From: Hydrangea macrophylla
Lineage: Eukaryota; Streptophyta; Magnoliopsida; Cornales; Hydrangeaceae
Direction: 5' to 3'
Assembly (NCBI GenBank): GCA_033977485.1
Contig: CM066989.1
Span: forward strand, 97,855,887 to 97,919,886
Length of the DNA: 64,000 nt
The notes under the pieces were generated by a model, which was not told the DNA's origin, made no database searches, and was given only the letters and a program-made list of their open reading frames with translations. Shown in pieces: positions 1-10,394 of this stretch. Position 1 is the first letter of the stretch; the number at the start of each line of letters is the position of its first letter. Both the position numbers and the translations under genes were made by a program.

Positions 1-303
1 TCATTTAGAAAATTAAACTGTTCGTCACCACCAATATATCATCTCTCCCTCGTGCCACCACACAAAGTCTATGATAACGCATGGTAACCCTCATTTCATC
101 ATATGGCTCCACCCCCGTATGATTCCATCGATTCACAAATGCATAAATACTATGCATGTATGGCAATAACATAATCATGTATGTATGACAACATACCATA
201 TGCATCAAACATCTCTAATATGTATGGATGCCATTGAGAACATGTGACAATTCACTCAACACTCCACTCGTCGTCGAACGTTCCCAAAGTTTTGTTACCT
301 ATT

Positions 304-316
304 GCTCTGATACCAA
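304..316 (-). promoter_or_regulatory. tRNA-Met primer binding site
   Basis: The minus strand reads TTGGTATCAGAGC, complementary to the 3' end of initiator tRNA-Met, four bases inside the LTR boundary. This fixes the element orientation. Confidence 0.85.
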
Positions 317-552
317 TAAATGTCACGACCCATCCCACTACACGTGGAAATAGGACACGTGGCACGCCACCAAGGCTCATCCAAACATCATATAATGATA
401 CGCAGCGGAAAGAACTTTAAAACAACCCTGGGTATTTAAAACTTAGGGAACATTACTCTCTGAGTTTATAAAATCCATTGAAATCAGAGTTATAAAAGAA
501 ATTTTGGCCATTTGAATCCTTTCAAAAGAAAATGGTTTTGAAAATAGGGGAC

Positions 553-841
553 CAGTCGACTGATCGAGGGTCCGGTCGACTGGTGATCTCAAGCAAAGGG
601 GTTTCAAAATACAACAACCCATCCAGTCGACTGTGTCGGGGACCCAGTCGACTGGTGCCTAAAATTTTAAGTCGAATGAATACGTCCAGTCGACTGGTAC
701 CCTAACCAGCAGAATGCCCTGACCTGAGGACCCGTCCAGTCGACTGTTTTCTCAACCCAGTCGACTGAACCTCAGACGAAACCAAGCAGAAACCAATACA
801 ACACAGTGATCCAGTCGACTGGATCAAAAACCAGTCGACTG
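553..841. repeat. Cluster of CAGTCGACTG palindromes in ~20-bp pairs
   Basis: Copies of the 10-bp palindrome start at 553, 573 (one mismatch, CGGTCGACTG), 624, 645, 687, 737, 758, 812 and 832; a more degenerate copy may lie near 669. They pair at 20, 21, 21 and 20 bp with unrelated sequence between them. The cluster sits roughly 230-520 bp before the 3' end of the LTR, downstream of its TATA box, so it is probably transcribed. Each site has one central CpG and two symmetric CHG cytosines. Confidence 0.9.
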
Positions 842-1937
842 ATTCCTATCAGCAAAACTTAAAACTGCAGCTTTCCTGCTCTAGGTTCTCCCAATTCCCA
901 ACCAACACATAACCACTCTATTCCATCATTCAAAACATAATTACAAGAGCGTTTACTAGGGATTACAAGTACTACAAACTACTCCATGGTCCGATTACAA
1001 CATATTACAAAAACCCAAATCCTTACACAAGTGTTAGAACTAAAAATAAAACATATACAAATGTGATTTCCCCCGGCGTTCATCGGCCTCACTCATCGCG
1101 CTTCTTCTTGTCTTTCTTCTCACCTGCAATGGAGTACATCTCCACTGCTCAGCTATATGCTGAGTGTACAAGTGTAACATATGAAATATATGATAAACAT
1201 GCTTTAATCTCATAATCATAGCAATAGTCTCTAGGGAGAAAAATACGCATTCATCCGGTAGCGGCAAGTCCAAGCCTTAAACCGCGATGTCAATGGCAAG
1301 CCCAAGCCTACAACCATTACATCCCACAAGTGCCATGGCAAGTCCAAGCCTACAACCATGCACAGTAGCCGTCGCTACTCAAATTCTCAAACATCAAGAA
1401 GCTTACTCCGGCATGAATTTGTATAAGACTCCCCTTTGACCCACATAGACAACTCAACGTGCTCGCATAAATTTAGACATGCTTTTCACAATTTAGCGCG
1501 TGCATAATTAACGGGCCTACAATTAACACATGGATTTCGCCCGGATCTCAATTTCGTCGTTGAAACATAAAACATGTATTTCTCTATATTTCACAAGTTA
1601 GGACTTCATACCTCGTGCGATTCTCTTCAAACTTTGAAGGATCGTCTAGGGGGCTAAATAAACGTCGGATTTCGAATTTGAGACGATTCCTACAAGTTTT
1701 ACTGGGTTTTCCCCAAAAGTCTAGAATTAAGATTTTTACAAGAATTGGCCAAACACGGCCTAAGAAGTATCAAAACGTAGCTCTTACCTCCACGAGTTCA
1801 AATATGAAATCTGGAGAAAATCTGACGGACGAACGGTCGCCGTTTGCCGCCGCAAGCCCGTGGCCACAATCTCCCTTCTCTCTCCTCTCTCTCTAGATAT
1901 TTAGAAGGATTTGGATGAGATGAAATCTCATCCATCA

Positions 1938-1947
1938 CTATTTATAG
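1938..1947 (-). promoter_or_regulatory. TATA box of LTR promoter
   Basis: The minus strand reads CTATAAATAG about 510 bp into the LTR, followed by a GA-rich leader. This is the likely U3 core promoter; the start site is not determined. Confidence 0.6.
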
Positions 1948-2459
1948 AAAAACTTCTCGGAATTCGTGTTTACCTCCCCGCAAGTTTCTCAACCATCTAC
2001 TAAATTCCTGAAACTTCACCTACGTCCATTTTAAGTCTTTACGAGTGAAAATTATAAATTTCAAAAGTTTCCGACTAGGTTTCGTTTGAGTCCAAAATAA
2101 CGTCCAAAAACTATATTCTGTGGAATCTCTACACAACCTACCTTTTTAATTAACGTATCACTCACGTTCTCACCACGGTTCTCAAAATGATACTACCAAA
2201 TCAAAATTTACCAGAATTATACTACACAAGTATAATTACTATTCACAGAAATACCAGATAAGGTCAAATAACATTTAAATCATATAAATGTCATTTACTC
2301 ATGATTATGCAATATGAACTTCCATGTTCCCGTGTCCTCACTGACACCTTACCGTTGACTCACAGTCAACCTCAATCCACCATTATCAACTAACATTGAT
2401 AATTCACAAAAATCTGAATATGCATATGAAAACCATGAAATTTTGGAACGGGTGTGACA

Positions 2460-4541
2460 ACTGTGGATCCTCTTACGCACTTTGCCACTTTGGCACCCAG
2501 TCTAACAAAGTTTGGCACCACCACCATGCATGCAAGTGAAAACTTTAAAGTTAATTTGATTTTGGAATTTTTAGCAAAATGTATTCAAATTCTTTAATAA
2601 TCAATTAGGTAAATTATAATCAGCTCTCTTGAGGTATGACTTAATTACATAGACCTCCTTTCTATTTTAAAAAATTATACTAACTTGTCTAGAGGTTTGG
2701 AATTTGATAGCACTCACCTCTCATCCATTAGTCAACAGTTAGTTGACCCGACAGAAAAGTTAGTCTTGGAGTTAAATTTATACAAAATGACCAATAATTC
2801 CTTAAAAGAAAAATGAGCAATTAAAACAAAAACCCACCAACTAGTTTTTCTTCCACTCTCTCTCACTTTCTACTCTCTCTAAAAAAAAAACATAGCATTT
2901 AAGTTCACCACTACAGCCTTGCATAAACTTATTTCCCCCCTAACCACACCTTGCACAAACCCACTTCATCCCTTACACCCACACTCTATCTCTCTCCTAG
3001 TAGCACTTTGAGTCTACTGCGGACCCTACAGTGTCACTAGGAGAGAAATAGAATATGAGTGTCATGTTAGTGGAATTTATTAGTGCCACAAATATTACTA
3101 ATGTAGCAACCCAAAGACCCACCTTAACTGAGAGAAATAAATTAACTGACCGACCAAAGAAATAAATGTCATAATCAATACCCAATCAATTCCGTTATTT
3201 CATCCATTCAATTTTCACATTCCAATTTCCTTTGAATGTAAAAGTGGCAACAACTTTTTTTTTCCTTTTCTTTCTCCTAATCTATGTACCAAACCGAGGC
3301 TAAGGTTGCTACTAGACAATGTCTACAATATTATTAGATAATTTCTAGCATTAAGTTAATTAAAAATGTTTCCATTTTTCAATTTGATGAAGGTCTAATT
3401 GTGTTTCTCAATAATTGTGGAGCCAGAGCTTCCAGATCTTCAATTCAGGGCTTCTTACAAACAAATCATTTGGCCGTAATTCTGGGTTTGTGTAATTTTG
3501 GCATTTCCCTTGAACCAAATGATCATCTTCTTCTTCGTTTTCCAACCAGCCAGTGATTGCCGTTGACATGGTGCCACTGTCTGGCTTCGTCGTCGATTCG
3601 TTCCCCTGAAATATCCCTCGGAGGTTTGAGACGAGGAGCGTGGAGAGATTTGTCTATGGAGAGAGATTTTGGGATGAGGGGAGGATAACAAATGCCAAAC
3701 TGCTTTGCCTTTCTCCTTTTCTTTGACTTTTGACCTAGAATTATACAAATCAAATAAGAGGTAATATAGTAAATGTATTGTCAGCGTCACTTCTGTTTCT
3801 CCGCAAACACTGACAAGGGAGGTTAGTGTGATTTTTCAAAATACGATATTAGTAGATAATTTCTAGCATTAAGTTAATTAAAGTGTTTCCATTTTTCAAT
3901 TTGATGAAAGTCTAACTGTGTTTCTCAATAATTGTGGAACCAAAGTTTCCAGATCTTCAATTAGGGGCTTCTTACAAACAAATCATTTGGCCGTAATTTT
4001 GGGTTTGTGTAATTTTGGCACTTCCATTAACCAAATGATCATCTTCTTCTTCGTTTTCCAACCAGCCAGTGATCGTCGTTGACATGGTGCCGCTGTCTGG
4101 CTTCATCGTCGATTCACTCCCCTGAAATATCCCTCGGAGGTTTGAGACGAGGAGCATGGAGAGATTTGTCTATGGGGAGAGATGTTGGGATGAGGGGAGG
4201 ATAAAAAATGCCAAAACTGCTTTGTCTTTCTCCTTTTCTTTGACTTTTGACCTAGAATTATACAAATCAAATAAGGGTAATATAGTAAATGTATTGTCAG
4301 CGTCACTTCCATTTCTCCGCAAACACTGGCCGGCAAGGGAGGTCAGTGTGATTTTTCAAAATACGATATTAATTCGTGTAATTAAACAATACCTCATAGT
4401 AGGCGAGTGTATTTTTTCCTAACCAATTACGGCATAAAATCTTAAAACAATTGTTCACCAAATTAACGATTTGAGTAATAAATGAAAAATAATGTGTAAC
4501 GATCTGAGTACGAAATGAAAAATAATGTGTGATGTGTGCAG
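2460..4541. other. Host intron or intergenic DNA upstream of the kinase exon
   Basis: AT-rich sequence with no coding region I can recognise, including no upstream kinase-domain exon. About half of it is the tandem duplication described separately. The last bases, GTGTGATGTGTGCAG, form a plausible 3' splice site for the exon at 4542. Confidence 0.6.
3328..4364. repeat. ~517-bp tandem duplication
   Basis: Two head-to-tail copies, about 3328-3844 and 3845-4364. Both begin near the block TAGATAATTTCTAGCATTAA and end with TTTTTCAAAATACGATATT. They differ by scattered substitutions and small indels; for example the second copy has extra bases in the CACTGGCCGGCAAGG stretch near 4326. Open frames on both strands run through both copies but resemble no family I know. 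The spread of differences suggests an old duplication. Confidence 0.85.
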
Positions 4542-4838
4542 GCATGGGAAATGTACAAGGGCAACAAGCTTGTAGAGCTGGTGGACCCCATGCTCAAGGG
4601 AAACTTCGTAGCAAGTGAGGGGGTCCGATTCCTGAAGGTGGGCTTACTGTGTGTACAGGAGATATCCAGAGTCCGACCACGAATGTCCACAGCCATTCAG
4701 ATGATGCTCGGTGAGATTAAAATCAAGGACGATGCTCCGATATTGCAGCCAGGACTCATTAACAGCATCATGGATGTTAAAGTAGGTGGTGGACGATCGA
4801 TGCACCTCGCAACAAAGCATTACCACTACTATTTGTAG
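4542..4838 (+). CDS. Last exon of a CRPK1-like receptor-like cytoplasmic kinase
   Basis: The exon follows a TGTGTGCAG acceptor and codes for 98 residues then TAG. The start AWEMYKGNKLVELVDPML is the C-lobe helix typical of plant receptor-like kinases. FLKVGLLCVQE and RVRPRMSTAIQML-like sequence with the conserved Arg (subdomain XI) follow. The tail PGLINSIMDVKV matches the C-terminus of the cold-responsive protein kinase 1 group (At1g16670-like), cytoplasmic or membrane-associated Ser/Thr kinases. Catalytic subdomains I-X are absent in the preceding 4.5 kb, which is duplication and retrotransposon. Either the upstream exons lie left of the window with the gypsy element in an intron, or this is an orphaned gene fragment. 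The exon itself is open. Confidence 0.75.
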   Translation, partial: AWEMYKGNKLVELVDPMLKGNFVASEGVRFLKVGLLCVQEISRVRPRMSTAIQMMLGEIKIKDDAPILQPGLINSIMDVKVGGGRSMHLATKHYHYYL

Positions 4839-5655
4839 CCCTCAATTCTTGTACCTTTTTGGATTACTTGCACATAAATTTTGATGCTCCTACCATATGT
4901 TCTTCATTCTTGCAAATATAGATACACTTGTGTATTTTTCAGGGGGAAAAAGTCTAGCTTGGCTATTTTTTCTACTGTTATCAAGTGTAATTGGTGTGTG
5001 TGCACATGTGCATTTATGTGGCATATTTGTGATAATAGTATCTCAAAACATAATGAAAAATGCCTAACTAAAGCCCATCGATCTCTCAAATATCTGTTCC
5101 ACCTTTTCAGCTACCCCCAAATTACTTGTGCTCATGGACTCTACCAAAAAAGAAGTTTATTTAAACTTAAATTAATCATATTTTTTGACAGATTTTTTTT
5201 AGAGTATTAATATGAAAAAATTTCCAGTGAATTTAAGGCCTCTTTCCAAGCAACATTCTGTGCGTTTTTTTTTTATTATTATTTATTACGACAATAAGGA
5301 CAATTCTGGTGCATTTATTTTGCCTTAAGTCCATTTTTAAACTAAATTTGAGGTTATTGATAAGTATACCCCTATTTCCTAATACATAAAACATGAGCTT
5401 CATCTTTTGACAACTCAACACACTTACAAAGGTAGTTTGTTTTTTGTTTTTTTTTTTGTTTTTCTTCTCAAACTTCAAAATGTTAGAACTTTCAAACTAT
5501 AACTTTATTTTCTATAAAATTTATATATATGGAATTCTATAATACAAGATCTATCAAACAAGATCCATAGTGATATATAATTTAGGTTCTTTAGTTAAAA
5601 GTCCAAAATTTGGAACTTGTATGGTCGTACGTCCATATCCAACACAATTATATTA
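4839..5655. other. 3' flank of the kinase exon
   Basis: AT-rich, with T-runs near 5271 and 5450. It probably holds the 3' untranslated region of the kinase transcript; no strong polyadenylation signal stood out. I see no other gene or repeat. It ends at the AAAAG target site (5656-5660) of the copia element. Confidence 0.5.
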
Positions 5656-5660
5656 AAAAG

Positions 5661-5880
5661 TGACAAATTCTCCACTAAATTTCTCTTGTCCCTTTCATTC
5701 ACAATAATGAAGTATATATATTACAAAATATTGCCTCCCAGCCTTGCTCTCCAAGGCTCGGTTGATATACCACCAAAAATCCTCCTAATCACAAATATTG
5801 CATTTACCTAAAATACAAAGATATGCAATTACCTAACAAATATATCAAAAGATATGCATAATAATATTAATATCATAATA
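5661..5880 (-). repeat. 3' LTR of the split copia element
   Basis: 220 bp, running in plus orientation from TGACAAATTCTCC to ATATCATAATA. The same sequence recurs, interrupted, at 26310-26358 and 29918-30089. The boundaries are set by the AAAAG duplication outside and the polypurine tract inside, and give an unusual minus-strand start of TATTATG instead of TG. Confidence 0.9.
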
Positions 5881-5902
5881 CCTTCCCCCCCCCCCCCCCC
5901 CC
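5881..5902 (-). promoter_or_regulatory. Polypurine tract (long G run)
   Basis: The minus strand is a run of about 18 G followed by AAGG directly against the LTR, the position of the plus-strand primer. Such a pure G tract is unusually long and may be length-variable. Confidence 0.75.
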
Positions 5903-6928
5903 TCAAATTGGAGCGTGTAGATCTCGAATGCCCAACTTGCCAAGGAGAAACTCAAATTGCGCTTTCCCCAACGCTTTTGTAAAGATGTCTGCCAATTGAA
6001 CACTAGTGGAAACATAAGATGGACAAATCATCCCGTCACTCACTGCATCTCGAACGAAATGACAGTCAGCCTCTATATGCTTTGTTCTTTCGTGAAAAAC
6101 TGGATTTTGAGCAATGTACAACGCCGACTGACTATCACAATACAACTTCATACCCTTCGTATGTCGCACACCAAAGTCACCCAAAAGTTGTTTAAGCCAC
6201 TTCAACTCACACACTGTTGCCGCCATTGATCTATACTCAGCCTCTGCAGACGATCTAGACACTGTTTGTTGCTTCTTGGTCTTCCACGACACAGGAGAAC
6301 AACCAAGTAACACGAACCAGCCTGTCAAGGAACGACGCGTAAGTGGGCAACTAGCCCAATCTGAGTCACACCACCCTTCTAGATTTAGGTCACTGTCAGC
6401 ACGAAGCAAAATCCCTTGCCCCGGACTCTTCTTCAAATATCTCACCACCCTGAGAGTCGCCTCCCAATGATCCTCACGAGGTTGGTGCATAAATTGTGAC
6501 AAAATATGAACCGAATATGCAAGATCAGGTCTCGTCACAGACAAGTAAATCAATCTCCCTACAAGTCGCCTATATGGTGCAAGAAATTCGCCCTTTGCAA
6601 GGGCCAAATTGTGATTTTGTTCTATAAGAAATGTCGCAGGCTTTGCTCCCAATAAACCCGTTTCAAAAATTATCTTGAGTGTGTATTTTCTTTGGCAAAG
6701 AAAGATTCCTTCGGGATTACGGGCTACCTCTAGCCCTAAGAAATATTTCAAAACTCCCAAGTCCTTCATATGAAAGCACCTGCCAAGGTAATCTTTAAAA
6801 GTTGTCAATGCAACCTTATCATTCCCTGCAATAATCAAGTCATCAACATAAACTAACACGTTGATCTGAGTTCTTCCCATGCACAACCCAAATAACGAAT
6901 AATCTGAATAGGATTTGCACAAATCCAT
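5903..6928 (-). pseudogene. Copia reverse transcriptase C-part and RNase H
   Basis: A 341-residue open frame. [11 protein letters not shown] is the RT catalytic YVDD box and LGRCFHMKDLG follows it. RNase H begins near residue 180, with CDSDWASCPLTRRS (first Asp), SSAEAEYRSMA (Glu), YCDSQSALYIAQNP (Asp) and the copia C-terminal motif RTKHIEADCHFVRD; ADIFTKAL precedes the end. All RNase H acidic residues appear present. The first ~10 residues belong to the neighbouring frame, because pol is frameshifted near 6925, so this half cannot be made from the same frame as integrase. The stop abuts the polypurine tract. Confidence 0.93.
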
Positions 6929-8792
6929 AATTCTTCAATGCTTTTGACAGTTTTGCAAACCAACATCGGGGAGCTTGTTTCAGACCATACAACGATTTTT
7001 TCAACCTGCAAACCATGTTAGGATTTGTATTCTTGAAACCGGGAGGAACCTTCATATAAACCTCTTCACTTAGGTTATCGTGAAGGAAAGCATTATGCAC
7101 ATCCATTTGATGTACCTCCCAATTTTTAACAGCAGCAATTGCAAGAAAAACACGAACCGTCACCATTTTTGCCACAAGAGCAAATGTCTCATTATAGTCA
7201 ATTCCTTCCACTTGATGATTGCCATATATTACAAGTCTTGCTTTGAGCCGCTCTATGCTACCATCGGACTTATACTTAATTTTATATATCCACTGGCTCC
7301 CCAGTGCTTTCTTTTCGGGTGGAAGAGTCTCCATTACCCAAGTCTCGTTGTCTTCAAGGGCTCGTATCTCCTTACTCATCGCATCTCGCCATCCCGGGTC
7401 TTGCATTGCTTCTTTAAAATGCTTTGGCTCATGTCCCACTGTCACGGCTGCAAGAAAATTCCTATGTCTCACAGAAAAGCGTTCACAATGCACAAAATAT
7501 GTTATAGGATAGGGCGTACCTGAGGAAGATGAAGGAGCTGATGAATTCTCAGATGGACTTATTTTTCGTACAATATGAGTAACAAAATCACGATACCGTG
7601 TTGAGGGAGTTTTGGTTCGTCTTCCTCGCCCTAGCTCACAGTCAACTTGCACACCTTGCTCCCCTACCATATTCTCCAGCCCCTCGTCCCACACTTTCTC
7701 AGGTGCGGGCTGTTGCACGGACTGCACCGCAGCACCCGACTCCCCCTCAACACATACATCACACTCATTGGCACCCTCATCCTCACTCCATGCCCCATCC
7801 TCATTGTTTGCCAGCCTAGGAGTCACCACATTTCCTGGTTGGTTTGTCGCAAAAGGAAATTCTTTCTTAAAGAACTTCACATCCCTCGATGCAAAGTACT
7901 CATGTGTTTCTAAATCATATAATTTCCAACCTTTCTTCCCAAATGGATAGCCAACAAAGATGTATTTACGGGTCCTACTTGGAAATGTATCACTTTTGTG
8001 TCGTGGATTATGAGCATAGCAAAGGCAACCAAATACACGAATAGCATCATAAGAAGGCACTTTCCCAAACAATATTTCATATGGCGATTTAGTCTTAAGT
8101 AAAGCAGAGGGTGTTCTATTAATCAAGTGACATGCCGCCAACACACATTCTCCCCAAAATTTGATTGGTAAGTTCCCTTGAAATCTCAATGCTTTAGCCA
8201 CATTTAAAATATGTTGGTGTTTTCTCTCAACCCTCCCATTTTGTTGCGGAGTCCCCACACAAGAAGTCTCAAAAATTATTCCATTATTTTGAAAATAATC
8301 ACGCAAACAATTAAACTCGGTCCCATTGTCACTTCTCACACGTTTTATTACTTGTTCAAATTGTTGTTCAACCATAGCAACAAAAGTAAGAAACATAGAT
8401 TCAACTTCCATTTTATTGCATAGTAAATATACCAAGACTCCTCTTGAAAAATCATCTACTATTGTCAAAAAATAGGTAGCCCCACAAGAAGAACGAGCCT
8501 TGTAAGGCCCCCACAAATCCAAATGAACAAGTTCAAAAATCCTACTAGCTTTATTCGTACTAATGGGAAAACTAGATCGAGGTTGCTTTGCACGCGGACA
8601 TACATCATAAGCTTTATTATGTTTCCTACAAGAGTGACTCACAGCCAGTGTCATTTTCAATACTTTCTCCGACGGATGCCCCATTCGTTGATGCCATAAC
8701 TCGAAAGACGAATCACCATCCACTGTCAAGACCTTCACTTGAGGAACACCACGGAAAAAAATAAACTCCATCCAATCTTTCACCTGCTCCAA
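6843..8792 (-). pseudogene. Copia integrase and reverse transcriptase N-part
   Basis: A long frame with the GAG-pre-integrase segment ([14 protein letters not shown]), then the integrase core: Asp in HLDLWGPY, Asp in VRSDNGTEF and Glu in NGRVERKHQ form the D,D-35-E triad. RT begins with WRDAMSKEI, followed by [14 protein letters not shown] and [14 protein letters not shown]. It loses frame near 6925 just before the YVDD box, now in the next frame. At the 5' side the frame is offset from the protease/GPI frame by an extra base in an A7 run (plus 8755-8761). VIYGNHQ replaces the usual VAKGNHQ-type motif, a sign of decay. Confidence 0.93.
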
Positions 8793-9027
8793 TCACCTTC
8801 CGCGTCGGTTGGTCCTGTATAACACAAATATTATTAGTGAATTGTACAACGCAATTTGATTCATCGATTAATTGTGTCACAAAAATTAAATTGCATGTTA
8901 ATTGTGGGACATAAAGCACATTATCAAGCTTTAATCCTCCTGGCAACATGACACTCCCCTCTTGGTGTGCAGCTACCGTGTTTCCATCCGGCAATCCCAC
9001 CGGGCAGTGTTTCACCTTTCTCACCAT
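8713..9027 (-). pseudogene. Copia protease remnant and GAG-pre-integrase region
   Basis: The frame carries PVGLPDGNTV, GGLKLDNVLYVPQL and CNLIFVTQLIDES, which is the C-terminal part of copia protease and the linker to integrase. The catalytic D-S/T-G-A motif that should lie just upstream is absent: the gag tail joins almost directly to this segment near 9028-9045, so an internal deletion removed the active site. At the 3' end it is out of frame with integrase (see the A7 run at 8755-8761). Confidence 0.85.
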
Positions 9028-9070
9028 GTAATCGATCGTTTGTTTTGGTCAGGTTCAAAAATTCAAGAAG

Positions 9071-10069
9071 TTACTGCAGTTGCGTTGCGAAAACACCCGC
9101 GAGACCCGCTGCTTCGATCGCACCCGTCAGTCCTTGCGAGTTCCCTGCCTGCTGCCCAGACGAAGTTCTAGCCCCGCCAGTTTTATTTGCACGGACAGGC
9201 AGTGCACCAGACCCTTTGCCACCGCAAGAACCTGCACGCTCACCTCCTCTTCCTGTCCGTCCTCCACCATGACCCGATCCCCTTCTCCACGAGGTCGGTC
9301 CCCCACCATTTAGGGAACCCGTGTAATTGAAAGCAAGAGGATTCATCATGGCCATCTCTATTACAATTATTGCAAAACTTGTCAGTATTATCCACAAAAC
9401 GAGATCTACTACACGTATCAGGCTGAGTTGCGAAGGCCATGATACTATCGCGTGCTTCATTGGATGAGGGCAACTCTCCTCCACACAGTCTTTCCGCTTG
9501 AATCACTTGTTGATATACTCTATCAAGGGTCGGCAATGGCCCTTGTCCAAGCAGATTAGTACGAATGGAAGCATATGCTCCATCGAGGCCGATAAGAAAG
9601 TGATGTAGACAGTCCTCTTCTCTCAATCTTTCTACCTGTATGACTATACTGCACGTGCAACCTCTACACTTACAAACTGGCACCTTCACATATGTGGTCA
9701 GTTCGTCCCAGATTTTTGATAGACGACCAAAATGAATTGCCACAGTCTCAGTTTTTCCTTGCTTGCATTCCCTCAAGGACGTTTTTAATTGACATATACG
9801 AGTGCCGCTTACCACACAAAACCTGTTTTTGAGATTATTCCACAGGAGTTGTGCATCATCATATTCTCCAAGTGTCGACCGATCAGACGGCTCAATGGTG
9901 TTGGTCAGCCATGACACCAACATTGAATGTACAGCTATCCAATCCTTAAGTTTCTCCTCTGCTGTTGGCTTCAGAACTGTCCCTTCCATAAAGCCAAATT
10001 TCCTCTTCGCCTTTAACGAGGTTCGAATTGCCCTCGCCCATTCATCGTAGTTCTCACCACGTAATTGAA
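9071..10069 (-). pseudogene. Copia gag, main part
   Basis: From 10069 leftward the frame continues the gag N-terminus found at 26135-26237. LRGENYDEWARAI and FGFMEGT mark the UBN2/retrotran_gag_2 domain. A CCHC-type knuckle begins FCNNCNRDGHDESSC and is followed by the plant signature FQLHGFPKWW. After that the frame ends in a stop near 9240, while the Gly/Arg-rich tail continues in another frame to about 9071, so there is a frameshift near 9303. An apparent upstream methionine at 10193 lies in the inserted gypsy LTR and is not the true start. Confidence 0.88.
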
Positions 10070-10139
10070 TGTAATACCCTGTATTTTCAGGTATATATAT
10101 CCCTTGTACTTTCCTTAGTCTTTGGTGAGTTTGAGTTTC

Positions 10140-10324
10140 CAATCGATTGACATTCGTCCCAATCGATTGCCATAAAGTCCAATCGATTGACATGTTCCCA
10201 ATCGATTGCCATCAGACCGACCTGAATTCATGACGTGGCAGTTTGCCAATCGATTGCCATCTTCTTCAATCGATTGCCTTCAAAAATCTGATATCAATCG
10301 ATTGCCATTCATTCCAATCGATTG
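10140..10324. repeat. Palindrome cluster A, LTR 1 (CAATCGATTG x8)
   Basis: Sites start at 10140, 10160, 10180, 10199, 10247, 10267, 10295 and 10315. Steps within groups are 20, 20, 19, then 20, then 20. Most copies are followed by CCAT or ACAT. The cluster lies about 60-250 bp upstream of the TATA box, so in U3. Confidence 0.95.
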
Positions 10325-10385
10325 ACATAAGCTGAGAAATATTTTCTTCTTTCCTTCAGCTTTAAACGTGTGGCACTCTTAACCC

Positions 10386-10394
10386 CTATATATA
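10386..10394 (+). promoter_or_regulatory. TATA box of array LTR 1
   Basis: CTATATATA follows CTTAACCC and precedes a GA and TA/CA microsatellite leader. The equivalent is near 18424 in LTR 2 and near 24002 in LTR 3. Confidence 0.6.

Larger units (their letters stand above)
1..2459 (-). mobile_element. 5' end of minus-strand gypsy-type LTR retrotransposon
   Basis: A long terminal repeat (321-2459) is followed, reading the minus strand, by a tRNA-Met primer binding site (304-316). The internal region therefore runs leftward out of the window, and 1-303 is its untranslated leader. No gag or pol frame is visible in these 303 bases, so superfamily is inferred from the long LTR and from LTR-end similarity to the gypsy element at 57874 (both 3' ends carry a GTGCCACGTGTCCTA-like block before the terminal TGACA). 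The other LTR and the target duplication lie outside the window. Confidence 0.8.
321..2459 (-). repeat. 5' LTR of the minus-strand gypsy-type element
   Basis: About 2.14 kb. On the minus strand it opens with TGTCACACCCG (2459) and closes with GGTCGTGACA (321), the TG...CA ends expected of an LTR. It contains a TATA box (1947-1938), a pyrimidine/purine-rich stretch, a GAG|GTAAG splice-donor-like motif in the leader (GT at 1787-1786) and a cluster of CAGTCGACTG palindromes (553-841). Small open frames inside it (for example 1615-1896 plus) show no family signature and are not called as genes. Confidence 0.8.

Noticed and set aside
553..841. CRISPR-like spaced repeats
   Set aside because: Repeats are only 10 bp, palindromic, with ~10-bp spacers inside an LTR of a plant element; not a CRISPR array. 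The same holds for the arrays at 13290, 18841 and 24414.
1615..1896. 93-codon plus frame in the 5' gypsy LTR
   Set aside because: Lies antisense to the LTR leader and has no family resemblance.
7080..7950. Plus-strand frames opposite copia integrase
   Set aside because: Shadows of the minus-strand integrase/RT coding sequence.
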